64,000 nucleotides of DNA, from positions 124,001 through 188,000 of the forward strand of contig CAMWME010000002.1 of NCBI GenBank assembly GCA_947175325.1. Direction: 5' to 3'. The position numbers and the translations under genes were made by a program. Positions within the stretch are counted from its first letter, which is position 1; each line of letters starts with the position of its first letter. This DNA is from an uncultured Clostridia bacterium. GTDB taxonomy: Bacteria > Bacillota > Clostridia > Christensenellales > Borkfalkiaceae. Shown in pieces: positions 1 to 9,512 of the stretch. The notes under the pieces were generated by a model, which saw only the letters and a list, made by a program, of their open reading frames with translations, was not told the DNA's origin and ran no database searches.

Positions 1-1039
1 CTTCTGCAGTTACCCACGTTGATTCTTCGGTTGTAACGCCGTCCTCTTTTTCTTTTTTAATTATCCACTCACCACGATCCCTTTGCTGAGTTTCAAAATG
101 TCTAATTAACTTAATTATTTGGTTTTTAAACTGATACTCTTCAGAAGACACCAAAGTAATTAAAGCGATATACGGCAAATTATGTACGAAAGGATTCTTC
201 TTATAATGATAATCTTTCGAGTCAATTAATCTCTTTATTACATACCAATTTTTTTTGATATATTTTAATATTTCATTTTTAAATTCTCTATCTGCTTCGG
301 TAAGATATTTTGATTTTACCAAACACATGTATCCGTACATTAAATTTGCAATATCATTTTCCAAAATCAAATTATCATTTAAGGCTTTCTTTTGATTGTA
401 GCTATAATTATTTTTACTGATAATTGTTTTTATAAAGTTTCTCACATAAGCACAAGCATTTCTAACAACGGTACTATTACTTGCATCTTTCCCATCAGCT
501 TTGTAACCTTTTAAAACATAGTAAATAAATAGTGGTGAACTTGATTTTTCTATTGATTTAACTGAATCGCACCATCCACAATCAACTTGTTGATTTTTAT
601 CTAACCAATAAATTCCTTTCTCTATACAAGTTTTAATCCTTTTCTCGATATCGCTTATACTAAATTCACCGTTAAGGCAAGTGAATTTTTCGATTGTAGA
701 ACCAGTTAAAACATTATCATAAAAAAGTTTTAACGCATAAATTGTATGACCAGTTGACACTGTTGACGAACCACTTCCGTCTGCAGTTTCCCAGTAACCA
801 CATTCATCGTCAACATCAATAAATTTGCTCAACAAAAACTGAACAGATTTAAATAATTTATCTAAAACGGTTAAATTTAAATCAATCGCATCAGTCAACA
901 AGAGTGCCTCTAAAGACTCAGAAGTTGTCCATATGCCACTTTCATTTTTAAAGGCTTCGCCTCTCGGCATACCGCCATCTTCGTTTTGTATTCCTAATAT
1001 ATATGTTGTCCCTTTTCTAATAAGTTCGGAATAATTCAT
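1..1039 (-). CDS. Terpenoid-cyclase-like (alpha/alpha toroid) repeat protein, partial
   Basis: The reading frame is open from an ATG at 1039 to the window edge, so only the N-terminal ~346 residues are visible. An early stretch, ILGIQNEDGGMPRGEA, resembles the Q-x(2)-DGG turns of prenyltransferase/squalene-cyclase repeats. Further aromatic- and glycine-rich turns follow at roughly 30-residue intervals (ECGYWETADGSGSS, NQQVDCGWCDSV, RDRGEWIIKK). These repeats normally build an alpha/alpha toroid that binds hydrophobic or peptide ligands. No complete DxDD or prenyltransferase zinc site can be confirmed in the visible part, so enzymatic activity is unproven. The gene starts 9 bases after the stop of the kinase-like gene upstream, with GAGAAG as ribosome binding site, so the two are almost certainly co-transcribed. 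Family assignment is moderate; function is unknown. Confidence 0.55.
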   Translation of the reverse strand, partial: MNYSELIRKGTTYILGIQNEDGGMPRGEAFKNESGIWTTSESLEALLLTDAIDLNLTVLDKLFKSVQFLLSKFIDVDDECGYWETADGSGSSTVSTGHTIYALKLFYDNVLTGSTIEKFTCLNGEFSISDIEKRIKTCIEKGIYWLDKNQQVDCGWCDSVKSIEKSSSPLFIYYVLKGYKADGKDASNSTVVRNACAYVRNFIKTIISKNNYSYNQKKALNDNLILENDIANLMYGYMCLVKSKYLTEADREFKNEILKYIKKNWYVIKRLIDSKDYHYKKNPFVHNLPYIALITLVSSEEYQFKNQIIKLIRHFETQQRDRGEWIIKKEKEDGVTTEESTWVTAE

Positions 1040-1048
1040 ATTATCTTC

Positions 1049-1645
1049 TCAATTAAGTTCATTTTTTATATGATTAGCAAGTATACCCATTTCAAATTGT
1101 AATTCTTCAATAGTTTTAGGCTCAATTACTATCTTGGGAATTTTTACGGTACTAAAGTATTCTTGATATCTTTGGGATATTGCTGTTAATATTTGAGCAT
1201 TTTCTTCATCTTCAATATAATTTTTACGCTTTTTTATTCTTTCAACCGCAATTACTGGATCCACATCACAAAAAATATATAAATTAGGTTCAGGTAGGCT
1301 GTTATAAATAGAATCCATTATTTTCCGAGTTTGAAATGGAACATTATCAATCTCATTCAAGATTTGGTAACAAATAGAATATCTATCAGATAGTAAAACT
1401 TGTGGATGATAAGAAAATATTCTTTGATAATATTTTGCAAATTCAAACGCCATAGCAATACGTTTAATTTCAGTAGTTTTATCTTTTTCTAAATATTCCC
1501 AACCGCTATTCTTTAAAGTTTTTTTAGAAGAAAAAGGACATTTTGCAACTTTTACTTCTATTTCGGGAAGCAATATATTTTTTAATATATTTATAGATGT
1601 CGTTTTTCCTGCGCCATCAATCCCACAAAATGCAATATGGATCAT
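1049..1645 (-). CDS. Thymidylate-kinase-like P-loop kinase
   Basis: A protein of 198 residues with the Walker A motif GIDGAGKTT at the extreme N terminus, a SDRY motif near residue 87 (the DR[YFH] nucleotide-monophosphate-binding motif of dTMP kinases) and a basic LID-like segment RIKKRK. This fold phosphorylates dTMP or related nucleotides. The housekeeping tmk lies at 45.6 kb, so this second, AT-rich copy is probably specialised. Its partner is the toroid-repeat gene immediately downstream. A TTGCAC-17-TATAAT promoter precedes it. Family membership is secure; the substrate is not, and a role outside nucleotide synthesis (defence or a biosynthetic cluster) is only an inference from context. 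Confidence 0.75.
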   Translation of the reverse strand: MIHIAFCGIDGAGKTTSINILKNILLPEIEVKVAKCPFSSKKTLKNSGWEYLEKDKTTEIKRIAMAFEFAKYYQRIFSYHPQVLLSDRYSICYQILNEIDNVPFQTRKIMDSIYNSLPEPNLYIFCDVDPVIAVERIKKRKNYIEDEENAQILTAISQRYQEYFSTVKIPKIVIEPKTIEELQFEMGILANHIKNELN

Positions 1646-1687
1646 TATTTTCTCCTAAAATCGATACACAAAACTAAAATTTATTAA

Positions 1688-1716
1688 ATTATAACATAAT
1701 TTGATATTTTGTGCAA
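1688..1716 (-). promoter_or_regulatory. Sigma-A-type promoter of the kinase/toroid operon
   Basis: Read on the minus strand: TTGCAC, 17-base spacer, TATAAT. The -10 lies about 40 bases upstream of the kinase-like start codon, which itself has a TAGGAG ribosome binding site. Confidence 0.65.
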
Positions 1717-1827
1717 TTAAAACTTTATGGTTGGAAATCTTTAAATTTTTAACCTATATAGCAATCCTAAAAAATAACTAGTTTGAATATTAAAAAGTAT
1801 TCTAAACCGTTATAAACCCACTAATGA

Positions 1828-2077
1828 TTGTTAGACGTGTGCCTATCTTCAGATGAAGCAAGCGTAAGTTTGCGCTTGTCACAGAGACATCTGCACGCTA
1901 AATCTAAAAAATTGAACAACCGAAAAGGAAGAAAAATAAATCACAAAACCAATGTTAAATTGAAAGATTTGGCAGATGGCAGATTTATGGTCGCTTGTCT
2001 TGAACGGTTCGTATATATTCTCTGCTCGGGCACCACTAATAACGTAAGTTGAACCCCATTCAGCTTGCGTTATTTTT
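1828..2077 (+). other. Structured gap: tandem small hairpins, doubtful 74-codon ORF, terminator
   Basis: Between the two divergent accessory units there is a segment with three consecutive short inverted repeats: CTTC/GAAG around 1847-1858, CAAGCG/CGCTTG at 1859-1878 and CAGA/TCTG near 1882-1893. It ends in a strong terminator. A 74-codon frame from a TTG at 1828 to 2052 crosses the segment, but has no convincing ribosome binding site and resembles no family I know. The structure suggests either a small untranslated RNA or the decayed end of an older gene. I prefer the RNA reading but cannot prove it. Confidence 0.3.
2038..2077 (+). terminator. Rho-independent terminator
   Basis: A 16-bp stem (two G-U pairs as RNA) with left arm AATAACGTAAGTTGAA and right arm TTCAGCTTGCGTTATT, a five-base loop CCCCA and a following T-run. 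It closes whatever is transcribed from the structured gap and isolates the large helicase gene downstream. Confidence 0.75.
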
Positions 2078-2167
2078 GTATTAAAAAAGTCGAATTACAC
2101 TTAAAAAACATGCAGTAGCCTTTATTAAAATTATAACTTGAAACAAATTTAAAGTAAGCAGCTACTA

Positions 2168-2196
2168 TTGCGAATTTTTGCTTGTTATGGTACAAT
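2168..2196 (+). promoter_or_regulatory. Sigma-A-type promoter of the GHKL-helicase gene
   Basis: TTGCGA, 17-base spacer, TACAAT, about 32 bases before the start codon. The ribosome binding site is weak (GGGAAA), which would keep expression of the large protein low. Confidence 0.55.
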
Positions 2197-2228
2197 AATG
2201 CAAAATAATTCTTTGGGAAATACAAATT

Positions 2229-5200
2229 ATGACAGAGCAAGAAAAAATCTATTTCGAAGCATTAAAAAAAGACCGTGCAGACAGCGATAGAGTTTTACAA
2301 AAAACTTCTATGCGGGGCGTAAAAACAAGCGTTGTTGAAAAATACTCAGATCAAGCACACTTCATTTATGAGCTGTTGCAAAATGCAGATGATGCAGGCG
2401 CAACAGAAGCTAATTTTGAACTTTATTCGAATAAACTTATATTCAAGCATAATGGAACAAGGCTTTTTTCGGTTTCAAATCCCGATACCGAAGATATAGA
2501 TACTGTAAATGGTAATTTAGGTGATATAAATGCTATTACCTCTATTGCAAATTCAAACAAGACTGCTGCCGAAATAGGCAAATTTGGCGTTGGCTTTAAA
2601 TCTGTATTCCAATATACGAAAACACCAAAAATATATGACCCCCATTTTAGATTTTATATAGATAATTTCATTGTTCCTATTGAAATAGAAAATGATTTAG
2701 CTGAAAGAAAACCGAACGAAACTGCTTTTGAATTTCCATTCAACCACGAAGAAAAATCAAAAGAAGACGCATATTCCGATATTGCAACTAAATTAAGCAA
2801 CCTTAAACTGCCTATTCTGTTTTTAACAAATTTAAAATTTGTTTATTATCATTTACCCGATAAGGCTGAACATTTTGGGATATATGGAAAATCAACAGAG
2901 TTATCTACTGAAAACAACGATACAAAAATAGAACTTATAAAGCTAACTCATAATGTTGAGGAAGATTTACAAGATAAAAGATTATGGCTATTTACCCGCA
3001 AGTATAACGATTTAAAATATTCGATTGGGTTTTTTGTTGATGAGACCGGTAAACTTACGCCCGTAAAAGAGCGTGCTTTTTGTTTCTTTCCTACCAAAGA
3101 AGAAACTAAACTTAATTTTATAATTCACGCACCGTTTTTGCTTACGGACAGCCGAGAAGGAATAAAGGCTACCGCTCCGCATAATAAAAATATGATTTCC
3201 TTACTTTCTGAATTGGCGGCAGATAGTTTAGTTCTATTGAGAGATATAGGAATTGAAAGAAAGACCAGACTAATTGACGATAACATAATTGATATTATTC
3301 CTTTTAATGAGAATGAATTCAACCCGATAAACGATGGCGAAAAGATATCGTTTATACCTTTCTTTACCGCAATAAAGAAAAAGTTTGAAACCGAAGAACT
3401 TCTACCGGCTGAAGACGGCTATGTTAGCAAAATTAATGCGTATTGGGCAGCTGTTACAAGGCTAACAGAGGTTTTCGGCAATGAGCAATTAGCTTTATTG
3501 TGCCATAATCCGCAAGCAAAATGGGTTTTTACTTCTTTGGGTCGTGAGAATACTCAAAGAAAAAACGAAGACAGCCCCATTTCTTCATACATAGATGACA
3601 TAACAAAAATGTGGTTGGATGAAAGTGCGTTGTTGAAAGGGCGTTCGACCGGTAACATCTTTTCGGGCATTCGCAAAATTTTTGCAGGCGTTGACTCCAA
3701 ATTTATCAAAAACCAATCAATCGATTGGTTACATAATTTTTATAAGTGGATAGCCGAAAGAAACCAAAGAATAGAAACGATAAAACAGTTGCCCATTTTC
3801 CTTGATAAAAACGGTAACGCTGTAGCCGCTTATCATTCTGACGGTAGCCTTAATTTGTTCTTCGATGTTGAGGATAATAATATTTACACCACTGTAAATG
3901 CCGAATTAATGAAAAACGAGGAAACGGTAGCTTTTCTTCAAAAATTGGGCATAAAAACTCCCGCATTGAAAGATGAAATTTATAGTATTATTTTGCCTCA
4001 ATATGAGGACGGCGAAGATATTGAGACCCTCCCCCACTTTAAAAAAATATTTGACTATTACAAGAGTTGCCCACAATCGGAATTAACTGATTTTATTGAA
4101 AAAATAAGAGAAGTTGAATTTGTACTTTACAGCTCCAAAGCTGACGGCACAACATATAGAGGTAAGGCTCAAAATTTATATTTCCCTAATAGAGAATTAT
4201 TAGAATATTTTGAAACCGCACCGGATACAAAATTCGTTAAAATCGATGAATATAAACAAATCGTTAAAGATTCTGACGAGAAACACCTATATGATTTTTT
4301 AAAACTTTTGGGTGTGAAAAGTGAAATCGAATTAAAAACTGAATGCCCTATTAATTATTTTGACGTTCAAAAATATGGTCTTCCTCAACCGACGCGTTCT
4401 ACTAGCGCACTCAGATACACACAAACCTATTTGGACGGCTTCGACGAGATATTATCCGAGATTATTAAAAATAAAAATTTATACAAGTCGATATGTTTAT
4501 GGAATGCGCTGTTGAGAATTTGTAAAATCAACGGTAATTCTCTATCTTGCCTTGAAAGGGGAAAATGTTCCTACTTCTATTATTTTTCCAAAACAGAGTG
4601 GTTTACGTCTACCATAAAAACTCAACTTTTAATTTCAAAGTGGTTATTCAACCCCAATAATGAGTTTGTATCCCCGTTAGAAATTAACGTTGACGAGTTA
4701 AGGAATTATTACGAGGCGGATACAATTGAAGCTAAAGCGCTAATTGAATTTCTATCTGTTAATGAGAAATCTTTACAAACAGAACCGGAAGAAGAATTGA
4801 CCGAGGAACAACGCAGACAGCTTGAACTTGACAATATATTGAAAGAGTATAACGTCAATTCGCCGCAAGAGCTGGCTGAAATTTTGCGAAAGCTCACCAA
4901 AAAAACTGATAAAGAGCCCGCTAACACACCCGACGATGAAGATGACGGCGGCGAGAAAACAACCACCCCCGCCATTGAAAAGGTTATTAAAAAAATTCGC
5001 AAAAAAATAGCAACGCCCTCCACTTCTGATTTACCAAATGAGGAAGATACCGACGAGGACGATTATACGAAGCCGGCTGTCGACTACAATAAAAAAATAG
5101 AACAAGCAGAAGAAAAAAGCCGTATAGAAATTGAAAGAATAGCTCATTTGCAAGAATTGCAGACAACCGCCGCCAACGCAGAGAAATATTCTTATTTGTG

Positions 5201-7022
5201 GTTTAAAACATTATTGGAAATGGAACGCCTTGCGGACGGCGAAGATAACGGCAATAGCAGAGAAATTTCAATTACGTTTGCTAATGCAGAATTAGAAGCC
5301 GGAACAACTAGAACTCTGATATTAAAACATCCAAATAGATATATTCCGCAATTTATGGAAGATTTGGCGGACATCCCTTTAACTTTGCACTATGGCAATC
5401 AAACCAAAAAAGTTGCCATAGAAGTTATGAACGTGCAGTCATATAGCGTAAGGGCAAAATTGAAATCGGGAGCAGAAATCGAAGACGTAGATTTAGCACT
5501 TGTAAATGAAGCACGAATCGATGCCAAAAACCCTACGTTTTTGCTCGAAGAATTGATTAAAGGTTTTAATTCGTTAGACTATGCGAATGACTTTAATTTA
5601 AAAACAAATCTTACTGATAAAATAGATTTTATTTTTGGCCCCCCGGGGACCGGCAAAACTACGCATTTAGCAAATAACGTTATCTTGCCGCTAATTCGGG
5701 AAGATAAAAATTTAAAAGTTTTAGTTTTAACTCCTACCAACAAAGCAGCTGATGTTATTACAAAACGCATAATGGAATGTGATAAAGCACAATCATATTC
5801 TGAATGGCTTATACGGTTTGGCATTTCTAACGATGAAGCAATAGAACATAGCGGGATTTATAAAGATAAAACTTTTGATATTAGGACTTTATCGAAAAAC
5901 GTTACGGTTACGACCATTGCAAGATTCCCTTATGATTTCTTTATGCCGGACGGCGCAAGGCTTCATTTAAGCGAATTAAAATGGGACTATATTATCATAG
6001 ACGAAGCTTCTATGATACCCCTTGCAAATATAATTTTTCCGTTATATAAAAAGACTCCGACAAAATTTATTATTGCCGGCGACCCTTTCCAAATACAGCC
6101 GATTACCCGCAGTGCGGCTTGGAAAGATGAAAATATTTATACAATGGTAGAATTAAACTCTTTTACAAAGCCTACTACTGTTCCTCACGCTTATAAAATA
6201 GAACTTTTAACAACTCAATATAGAAGCGTACCCACAATAGGCAAAGTTTACAGCGATTTTGCTTATGGCGGTGTTTTAAAGCATAATCGTTTAGAAGATA
6301 GCAAGCGAAAATTGAATATTGACGAATTTGTAAATTTGTCTTCGTTAAATATAGTTAAATTCCCTATAAGCAAATACGAAAGTATTTATAAACCTAAACG
6401 ATTACAAGGCAAGACACCATATCAAATCTATTCAGCTCTATTTACGTTTGAATTAGTAAAATTTGTAGCCGATAAGCTTGCAGTTAAAAATAAAGGCGAA
6501 ACCTTCAGTATAGGTATTATCGCACCCTATAGAGCGCAAGCTGATTTAATTGATAAATTGTTTGCATCGTTTAAATGTCCGGCGGGAATAGACATTCAAG
6601 TCGGAACTATACACGGTTTTCAAGGCGATGAATGCGATATCGTATTTGCAGTCTTTAATCCGCCACCTAAAATATCGTCTTCAAAAGATATGTTTTTGAA
6701 TAAGAAAAACATTATAAACGTATCTATTAGCAGAGCAAGAGATTATTTGATTATCATAATGCCCGATGACAACACTGAAAATATAGAAGATTTGCGCTTG
6801 ATAAAGAGGGTTGAAGATATTTGTAATGATAATGGCAGCCTTGAATATCTTTCCCCTAAAATAGAAGAACTGATATTTAATGATAGCCGTTACCTTGAAA
6901 ACAACTCGTTTGCTACAAGTCATCAAATAGTCAACGTTTACGGAAAGCCCGAATTGAAGTACGAAATCAGAAGTGAAGAAACGGCGGTTGATATTCAAAT
7001 TCACACTGATGAAAATGATTAA
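2229..7022 (+). CDS. Sacsin-like GHKL ATPase fused to an SF1 (Upf1/DNA2-like) helicase
   Basis: A 1597-residue, probably stand-alone protein. The N terminus holds a GHKL ATP-binding fold of the sacsin type: N-box ELLQNADDAGA near residues 48-58, a HNG stretch near 74, and the lid/G2 motif IGKFGVGFKSVF near 117-128. A long middle region follows, then a charged, acidic low-complexity linker at about 870-970. The C terminus is a superfamily 1 helicase: Walker [10 protein letters not shown] near 1138, Walker B IIIDEAS near 1255, a GDPFQIQP motif, THGFQGDE-like motif V (TIHGFQGDECD) near 1460 and SISRARDYL motif VI near 1499. No nuclease motif was recognised. Composition is markedly more AT-rich than the housekeeping genes, which suggests transfer. 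Large ATPase-helicase proteins in such settings are often phage-defence genes; that role is inferred here. It has its own promoter and a strong terminator follows. Confidence 0.8.
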   Translation: MTEQEKIYFEALKKDRADSDRVLQKTSMRGVKTSVVEKYSDQAHFIYELLQNADDAGATEANFELYSNKLIFKHNGTRLFSVSNPDTEDIDTVNGNLGDINAITSIANSNKTAAEIGKFGVGFKSVFQYTKTPKIYDPHFRFYIDNFIVPIEIENDLAERKPNETAFEFPFNHEEKSKEDAYSDIATKLSNLKLPILFLTNLKFVYYHLPDKAEHFGIYGKSTELSTENNDTKIELIKLTHNVEEDLQDKRLWLFTRKYNDLKYSIGFFVDETGKLTPVKERAFCFFPTKEETKLNFIIHAPFLLTDSREGIKATAPHNKNMISLLSELAADSLVLLRDIGIERKTRLIDDNIIDIIPFNENEFNPINDGEKISFIPFFTAIKKKFETEELLPAEDGYVSKINAYWAAVTRLTEVFGNEQLALLCHNPQAKWVFTSLGRENTQRKNEDSPISSYIDDITKMWLDESALLKGRSTGNIFSGIRKIFAGVDSKFIKNQSIDWLHNFYKWIAERNQRIETIKQLPIFLDKNGNAVAAYHSDGSLNLFFDVEDNNIYTTVNAELMKNEETVAFLQKLGIKTPALKDEIYSIILPQYEDGEDIETLPHFKKIFDYYKSCPQSELTDFIEKIREVEFVLYSSKADGTTYRGKAQNLYFPNRELLEYFETAPDTKFVKIDEYKQIVKDSDEKHLYDFLKLLGVKSEIELKTECPINYFDVQKYGLPQPTRSTSALRYTQTYLDGFDEILSEIIKNKNLYKSICLWNALLRICKINGNSLSCLERGKCSYFYYFSKTEWFTSTIKTQLLISKWLFNPNNEFVSPLEINVDELRNYYEADTIEAKALIEFLSVNEKSLQTEPEEELTEEQRRQLELDNILKEYNVNSPQELAEILRKLTKKTDKEPANTPDDEDDGGEKTTTPAIEKVIKKIRKKIATPSTSDLPNEEDTDEDDYTKPAVDYNKKIEQAEEKSRIEIERIAHLQELQTTAANAEKYSYLWFKTLLEMERLADGEDNGNSREISITFANAELEAGTTRTLILKHPNRYIPQFMEDLADIPLTLHYGNQTKKVAIEVMNVQSYSVRAKLKSGAEIEDVDLALVNEARIDAKNPTFLLEELIKGFNSLDYANDFNLKTNLTDKIDFIFGPPGTGKTTHLANNVILPLIREDKNLKVLVLTPTNKAADVITKRIMECDKAQSYSEWLIRFGISNDEAIEHSGIYKDKTFDIRTLSKNVTVTTIARFPYDFFMPDGARLHLSELKWDYIIIDEASMIPLANIIFPLYKKTPTKFIIAGDPFQIQPITRSAAWKDENIYTMVELNSFTKPTTVPHAYKIELLTTQYRSVPTIGKVYSDFAYGGVLKHNRLEDSKRKLNIDEFVNLSSLNIVKFPISKYESIYKPKRLQGKTPYQIYSALFTFELVKFVADKLAVKNKGETFSIGIIAPYRAQADLIDKLFASFKCPAGIDIQVGTIHGFQGDECDIVFAVFNPPPKISSSKDMFLNKKNIINVSISRARDYLIIIMPDDNTENIEDLRLIKRVEDICNDNGSLEYLSPKIEELIFNDSRYLENNSFATSHQIVNVYGKPELKYEIRSEETAVDIQIHTDEND

Positions 7023-7115
7023 TTTTTAGCGCTTGGAGCTTTGAAATTATATCTAAAATAAAGCCGTAAGCAACCAATATGTCAATTGGTCAATTTTGTT
7101 TTGTTGTGGTGTGTC

Positions 7116-7151
7116 AAAAGCTGGGGGAAGGTAATACTTCCCCCAGCTTTT
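7116..7151. terminator. Bidirectional terminator between the helicase and ABC transporter genes
   Basis: A long perfect stem (AAAGCTGGGGGAAG with its complement) around the six-base loop GTAATA, with T-rich flanks on both strands. It serves the converging helicase gene (+) and the permease gene (-). Confidence 0.85.
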
Positions 7152-7168
7152 GCGTGGTTGGATTTTTG

Positions 7169-9511
7169 TTATTCGCCGTCGAGGAGGTTGCGGGGGGCGA
7201 TTTTTTTGATTTTTAAAGACAGTAGGCACGCGATGGCGAACGATAAAAGAATCAGTCCTACTCCCGCCACCGTGATAAATACTATGGGGATATTAAACGT
7301 GCACTTAACGATACCGAGGCTTCCTAAAAACAGCGCGGTGAGCGGGTTTATGATAAGGCTGCATATTATAAGCCCCACTACCGTTGAAATTATAATTGCG
7401 GGCATAAACGAGAGCGCAGTTTGCAAGACGAGCTGCCTCGTGGTAAAGCCCAAAGACTTTAAAATTCCGTAATCGCGCTTTTTATTGTTGAGCATCGTAC
7501 GAACTAACAGATACAGCACGAAAGCGATTATAATTGCCGAAAGCACGAGTATGGCAACGACGATTATCGTCATAAGCGTAACGTATACGCCGGAGGCGGC
7601 CTCAACGGTCATTTCTACGTTTATAGTCGTGTTTACCGCATCCGCAAATTTTTCTTTAACGTCGGCGTTAAACGCGTCGATGTCCGTGCCTTCTTCAAGG
7701 TTGATATAATAGCTTACGTTCGTTATCGTGCCCAAGCGTTCGTAGCCCGAACGCGTTAAAAGCCCGTCGCGCCCCAAATAGTTGGTAACTTGCGTTAACC
7801 CGCTTATTAGATATTTTTCGGTTTTGCCGTTTGCCGTGATTTGGATTTCGTTTCCTACCGTCAAGCCCTTTTCCTTTGCGTACTTTGCACCGATTGCAAT
7901 TTCGTTTTCGTATTTGGGAAATCTTCCGATATAAATGACGTTAGGATTATTCACTTTGGTAAAATCGTCGCAAACGGTAGTTAAAAGCTCGGCTCCGCCC
8001 GGATGCGTAACGTTTATGGTCGTATATAAATAGGCTTTTTCGACGCGGCTGTCGACGTTCATTTCCGTAAGGAAATCTTCTTCGGTTTCGGCGTTTACGC
8101 TGATACAGCTGTCCGCAGTTTCACCCACGATAAGATTTAAAAAGGGCGTCATGTCTACGATGACGTTTTCAGTCATAAGCCCCGAAAACACCACGACGAG
8201 AGAAAGCACGAGCATAGTTATACAAACTGTGATATTGTGCTTTACACCCGAAAGAGTAGTTTTAAGCGCGAGGGCGAAATTTAAGGGCGCCTTGGTCTTT
8301 TCAAGCGGAATGCGGTTGCGTTTGAAGTTGTGCGTTTGCACGCCCGACCTTAAAGCGAGAATTGGTTCTATCTTTTTAATTTTGCGTGAAGCAAGCCATA
8401 CGACGAAGGCAACCGCACCACCCAAAATCAAAAGCGATATTATAACGGGCAACGGTAAAAAGCGAATTAAATACGGTATCCCCGTTTGCGCTATCATCAT
8501 AGAGTTAATTGCGGGGAAAAGAGCGTAAGACAGCGCCGTGCCTACGAGTGCCGCAAATAAAGCAAGCCCTAAAAACTGCAACAATAAAGTAAAAATGAGT
8601 TGTCTTGACGTATAGCCTACGGCTTTCAATGCGCCGAGATTTTTCATATTTACTTGAATATAGTTGATTATATTCGAAGCAATTACGACGAGAGCAATAA
8701 GCAGTACGAAAAACGCCATTGCGCTCATTACGCCCGAACAAATCATCTGCGAAATGTACCGCGCTTGCGATACTATATCGTAGCTGTTGCTTACCATATT
8801 GAGGTTTGGAAACCGTTCCGAAATTGCGCTTTTGATAGTCGCTTCAAAGTTTAGGTTTTCCGACTTATCGTAGAGGCGCACCGAGCATAACGTTGCTTGG
8901 GGCGCATAGCCGAGGGTTTCAAGCTCTGCATACTTGTCACCGCTAAGCATAATTTCGGTCAACCCGCAGTTATGGGAACCCATCATTACGCTGTTGAAAA
9001 ATCCGCAGACCGTGTATTCTACGGTATGGCTGCCGATTGACATTTCAATTGGCTTGCCGAGTGCAATTTCGTCCGATTTAAAAATCATCGGCAGATAAAC
9101 GCCGCTTGAAAAACTGCCCTCTTCCACTATTTCGGCTCTGCCAACGGTGCGGGTTAGCGCTGTTTCCTTTTTTAAAAAAACACACCAATGGTTCATTTCG
9201 CCGCCGTTATACGAAAAGCTCGTGGTCATATGCAAACAACCGTCGTGTCGGTATTCCGAAACGCGGTCGTCGTTTTCGAGAGTTTGCGACAGAAATTCGC
9301 AGACGGCTCCGTCCTCGTCGTCGACCGTAACGGTTACGTGTTCGGCGTTGAGTTCGTCGTGGTATCTATCGAAGTTGGCTTTGTAGTCCATTGACAGCAT
9401 AAGCCAAAGGTTTAAAAGCATTGCCGCAATTAATATGAGCACGACTATCGCTACGGTTTGCCCCTTTGCCCTTCGCATATTGGAGCGGGCGATAAGAAAC
9501 AGTTTTCTCAT
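7169..9511 (-). CDS. ABC transporter permease, FtsX/MacB family
   Basis: A 780-residue membrane protein with the layout of two FtsX domains. An N-terminal membrane segment (VAIVVLILIAAMLLNLWLM) and extracellular domain are followed by a three-helix FtsX unit (about residues 255-375). A second copy follows: helix near 430, extracellular domain, and three helices at about 640-770 with the phrase GILKSLGFTTRQL, typical of these permeases. Such proteins work with a cytoplasmic ATPase in export of peptides or lipoproteins, or as mechanotransmitters in antimicrobial-peptide resistance. It begins one base after the ATPase stop codon, so the two are translationally coupled, and lies downstream of a two-component system. 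Substrate unknown; antimicrobial-peptide sensing or resistance is the likely role from context. Confidence 0.85.
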   Translation of the reverse strand: MRKLFLIARSNMRRAKGQTVAIVVLILIAAMLLNLWLMLSMDYKANFDRYHDELNAEHVTVTVDDEDGAVCEFLSQTLENDDRVSEYRHDGCLHMTTSFSYNGGEMNHWCVFLKKETALTRTVGRAEIVEEGSFSSGVYLPMIFKSDEIALGKPIEMSIGSHTVEYTVCGFFNSVMMGSHNCGLTEIMLSGDKYAELETLGYAPQATLCSVRLYDKSENLNFEATIKSAISERFPNLNMVSNSYDIVSQARYISQMICSGVMSAMAFFVLLIALVVIASNIINYIQVNMKNLGALKAVGYTSRQLIFTLLLQFLGLALFAALVGTALSYALFPAINSMMIAQTGIPYLIRFLPLPVIISLLILGGAVAFVVWLASRKIKKIEPILALRSGVQTHNFKRNRIPLEKTKAPLNFALALKTTLSGVKHNITVCITMLVLSLVVVFSGLMTENVIVDMTPFLNLIVGETADSCISVNAETEEDFLTEMNVDSRVEKAYLYTTINVTHPGGAELLTTVCDDFTKVNNPNVIYIGRFPKYENEIAIGAKYAKEKGLTVGNEIQITANGKTEKYLISGLTQVTNYLGRDGLLTRSGYERLGTITNVSYYINLEEGTDIDAFNADVKEKFADAVNTTINVEMTVEAASGVYVTLMTIIVVAILVLSAIIIAFVLYLLVRTMLNNKKRDYGILKSLGFTTRQLVLQTALSFMPAIIISTVVGLIICSLIINPLTALFLGSLGIVKCTFNIPIVFITVAGVGLILLSFAIACLLSLKIKKIAPRNLLDGE

Positions 9512-9512
9512 T

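Noticed and set aside
7086-7472. 128-codon frame on the + strand at the end of the permease gene
   Set aside because: Antisense to the permease C terminus and crosses the bidirectional terminator.
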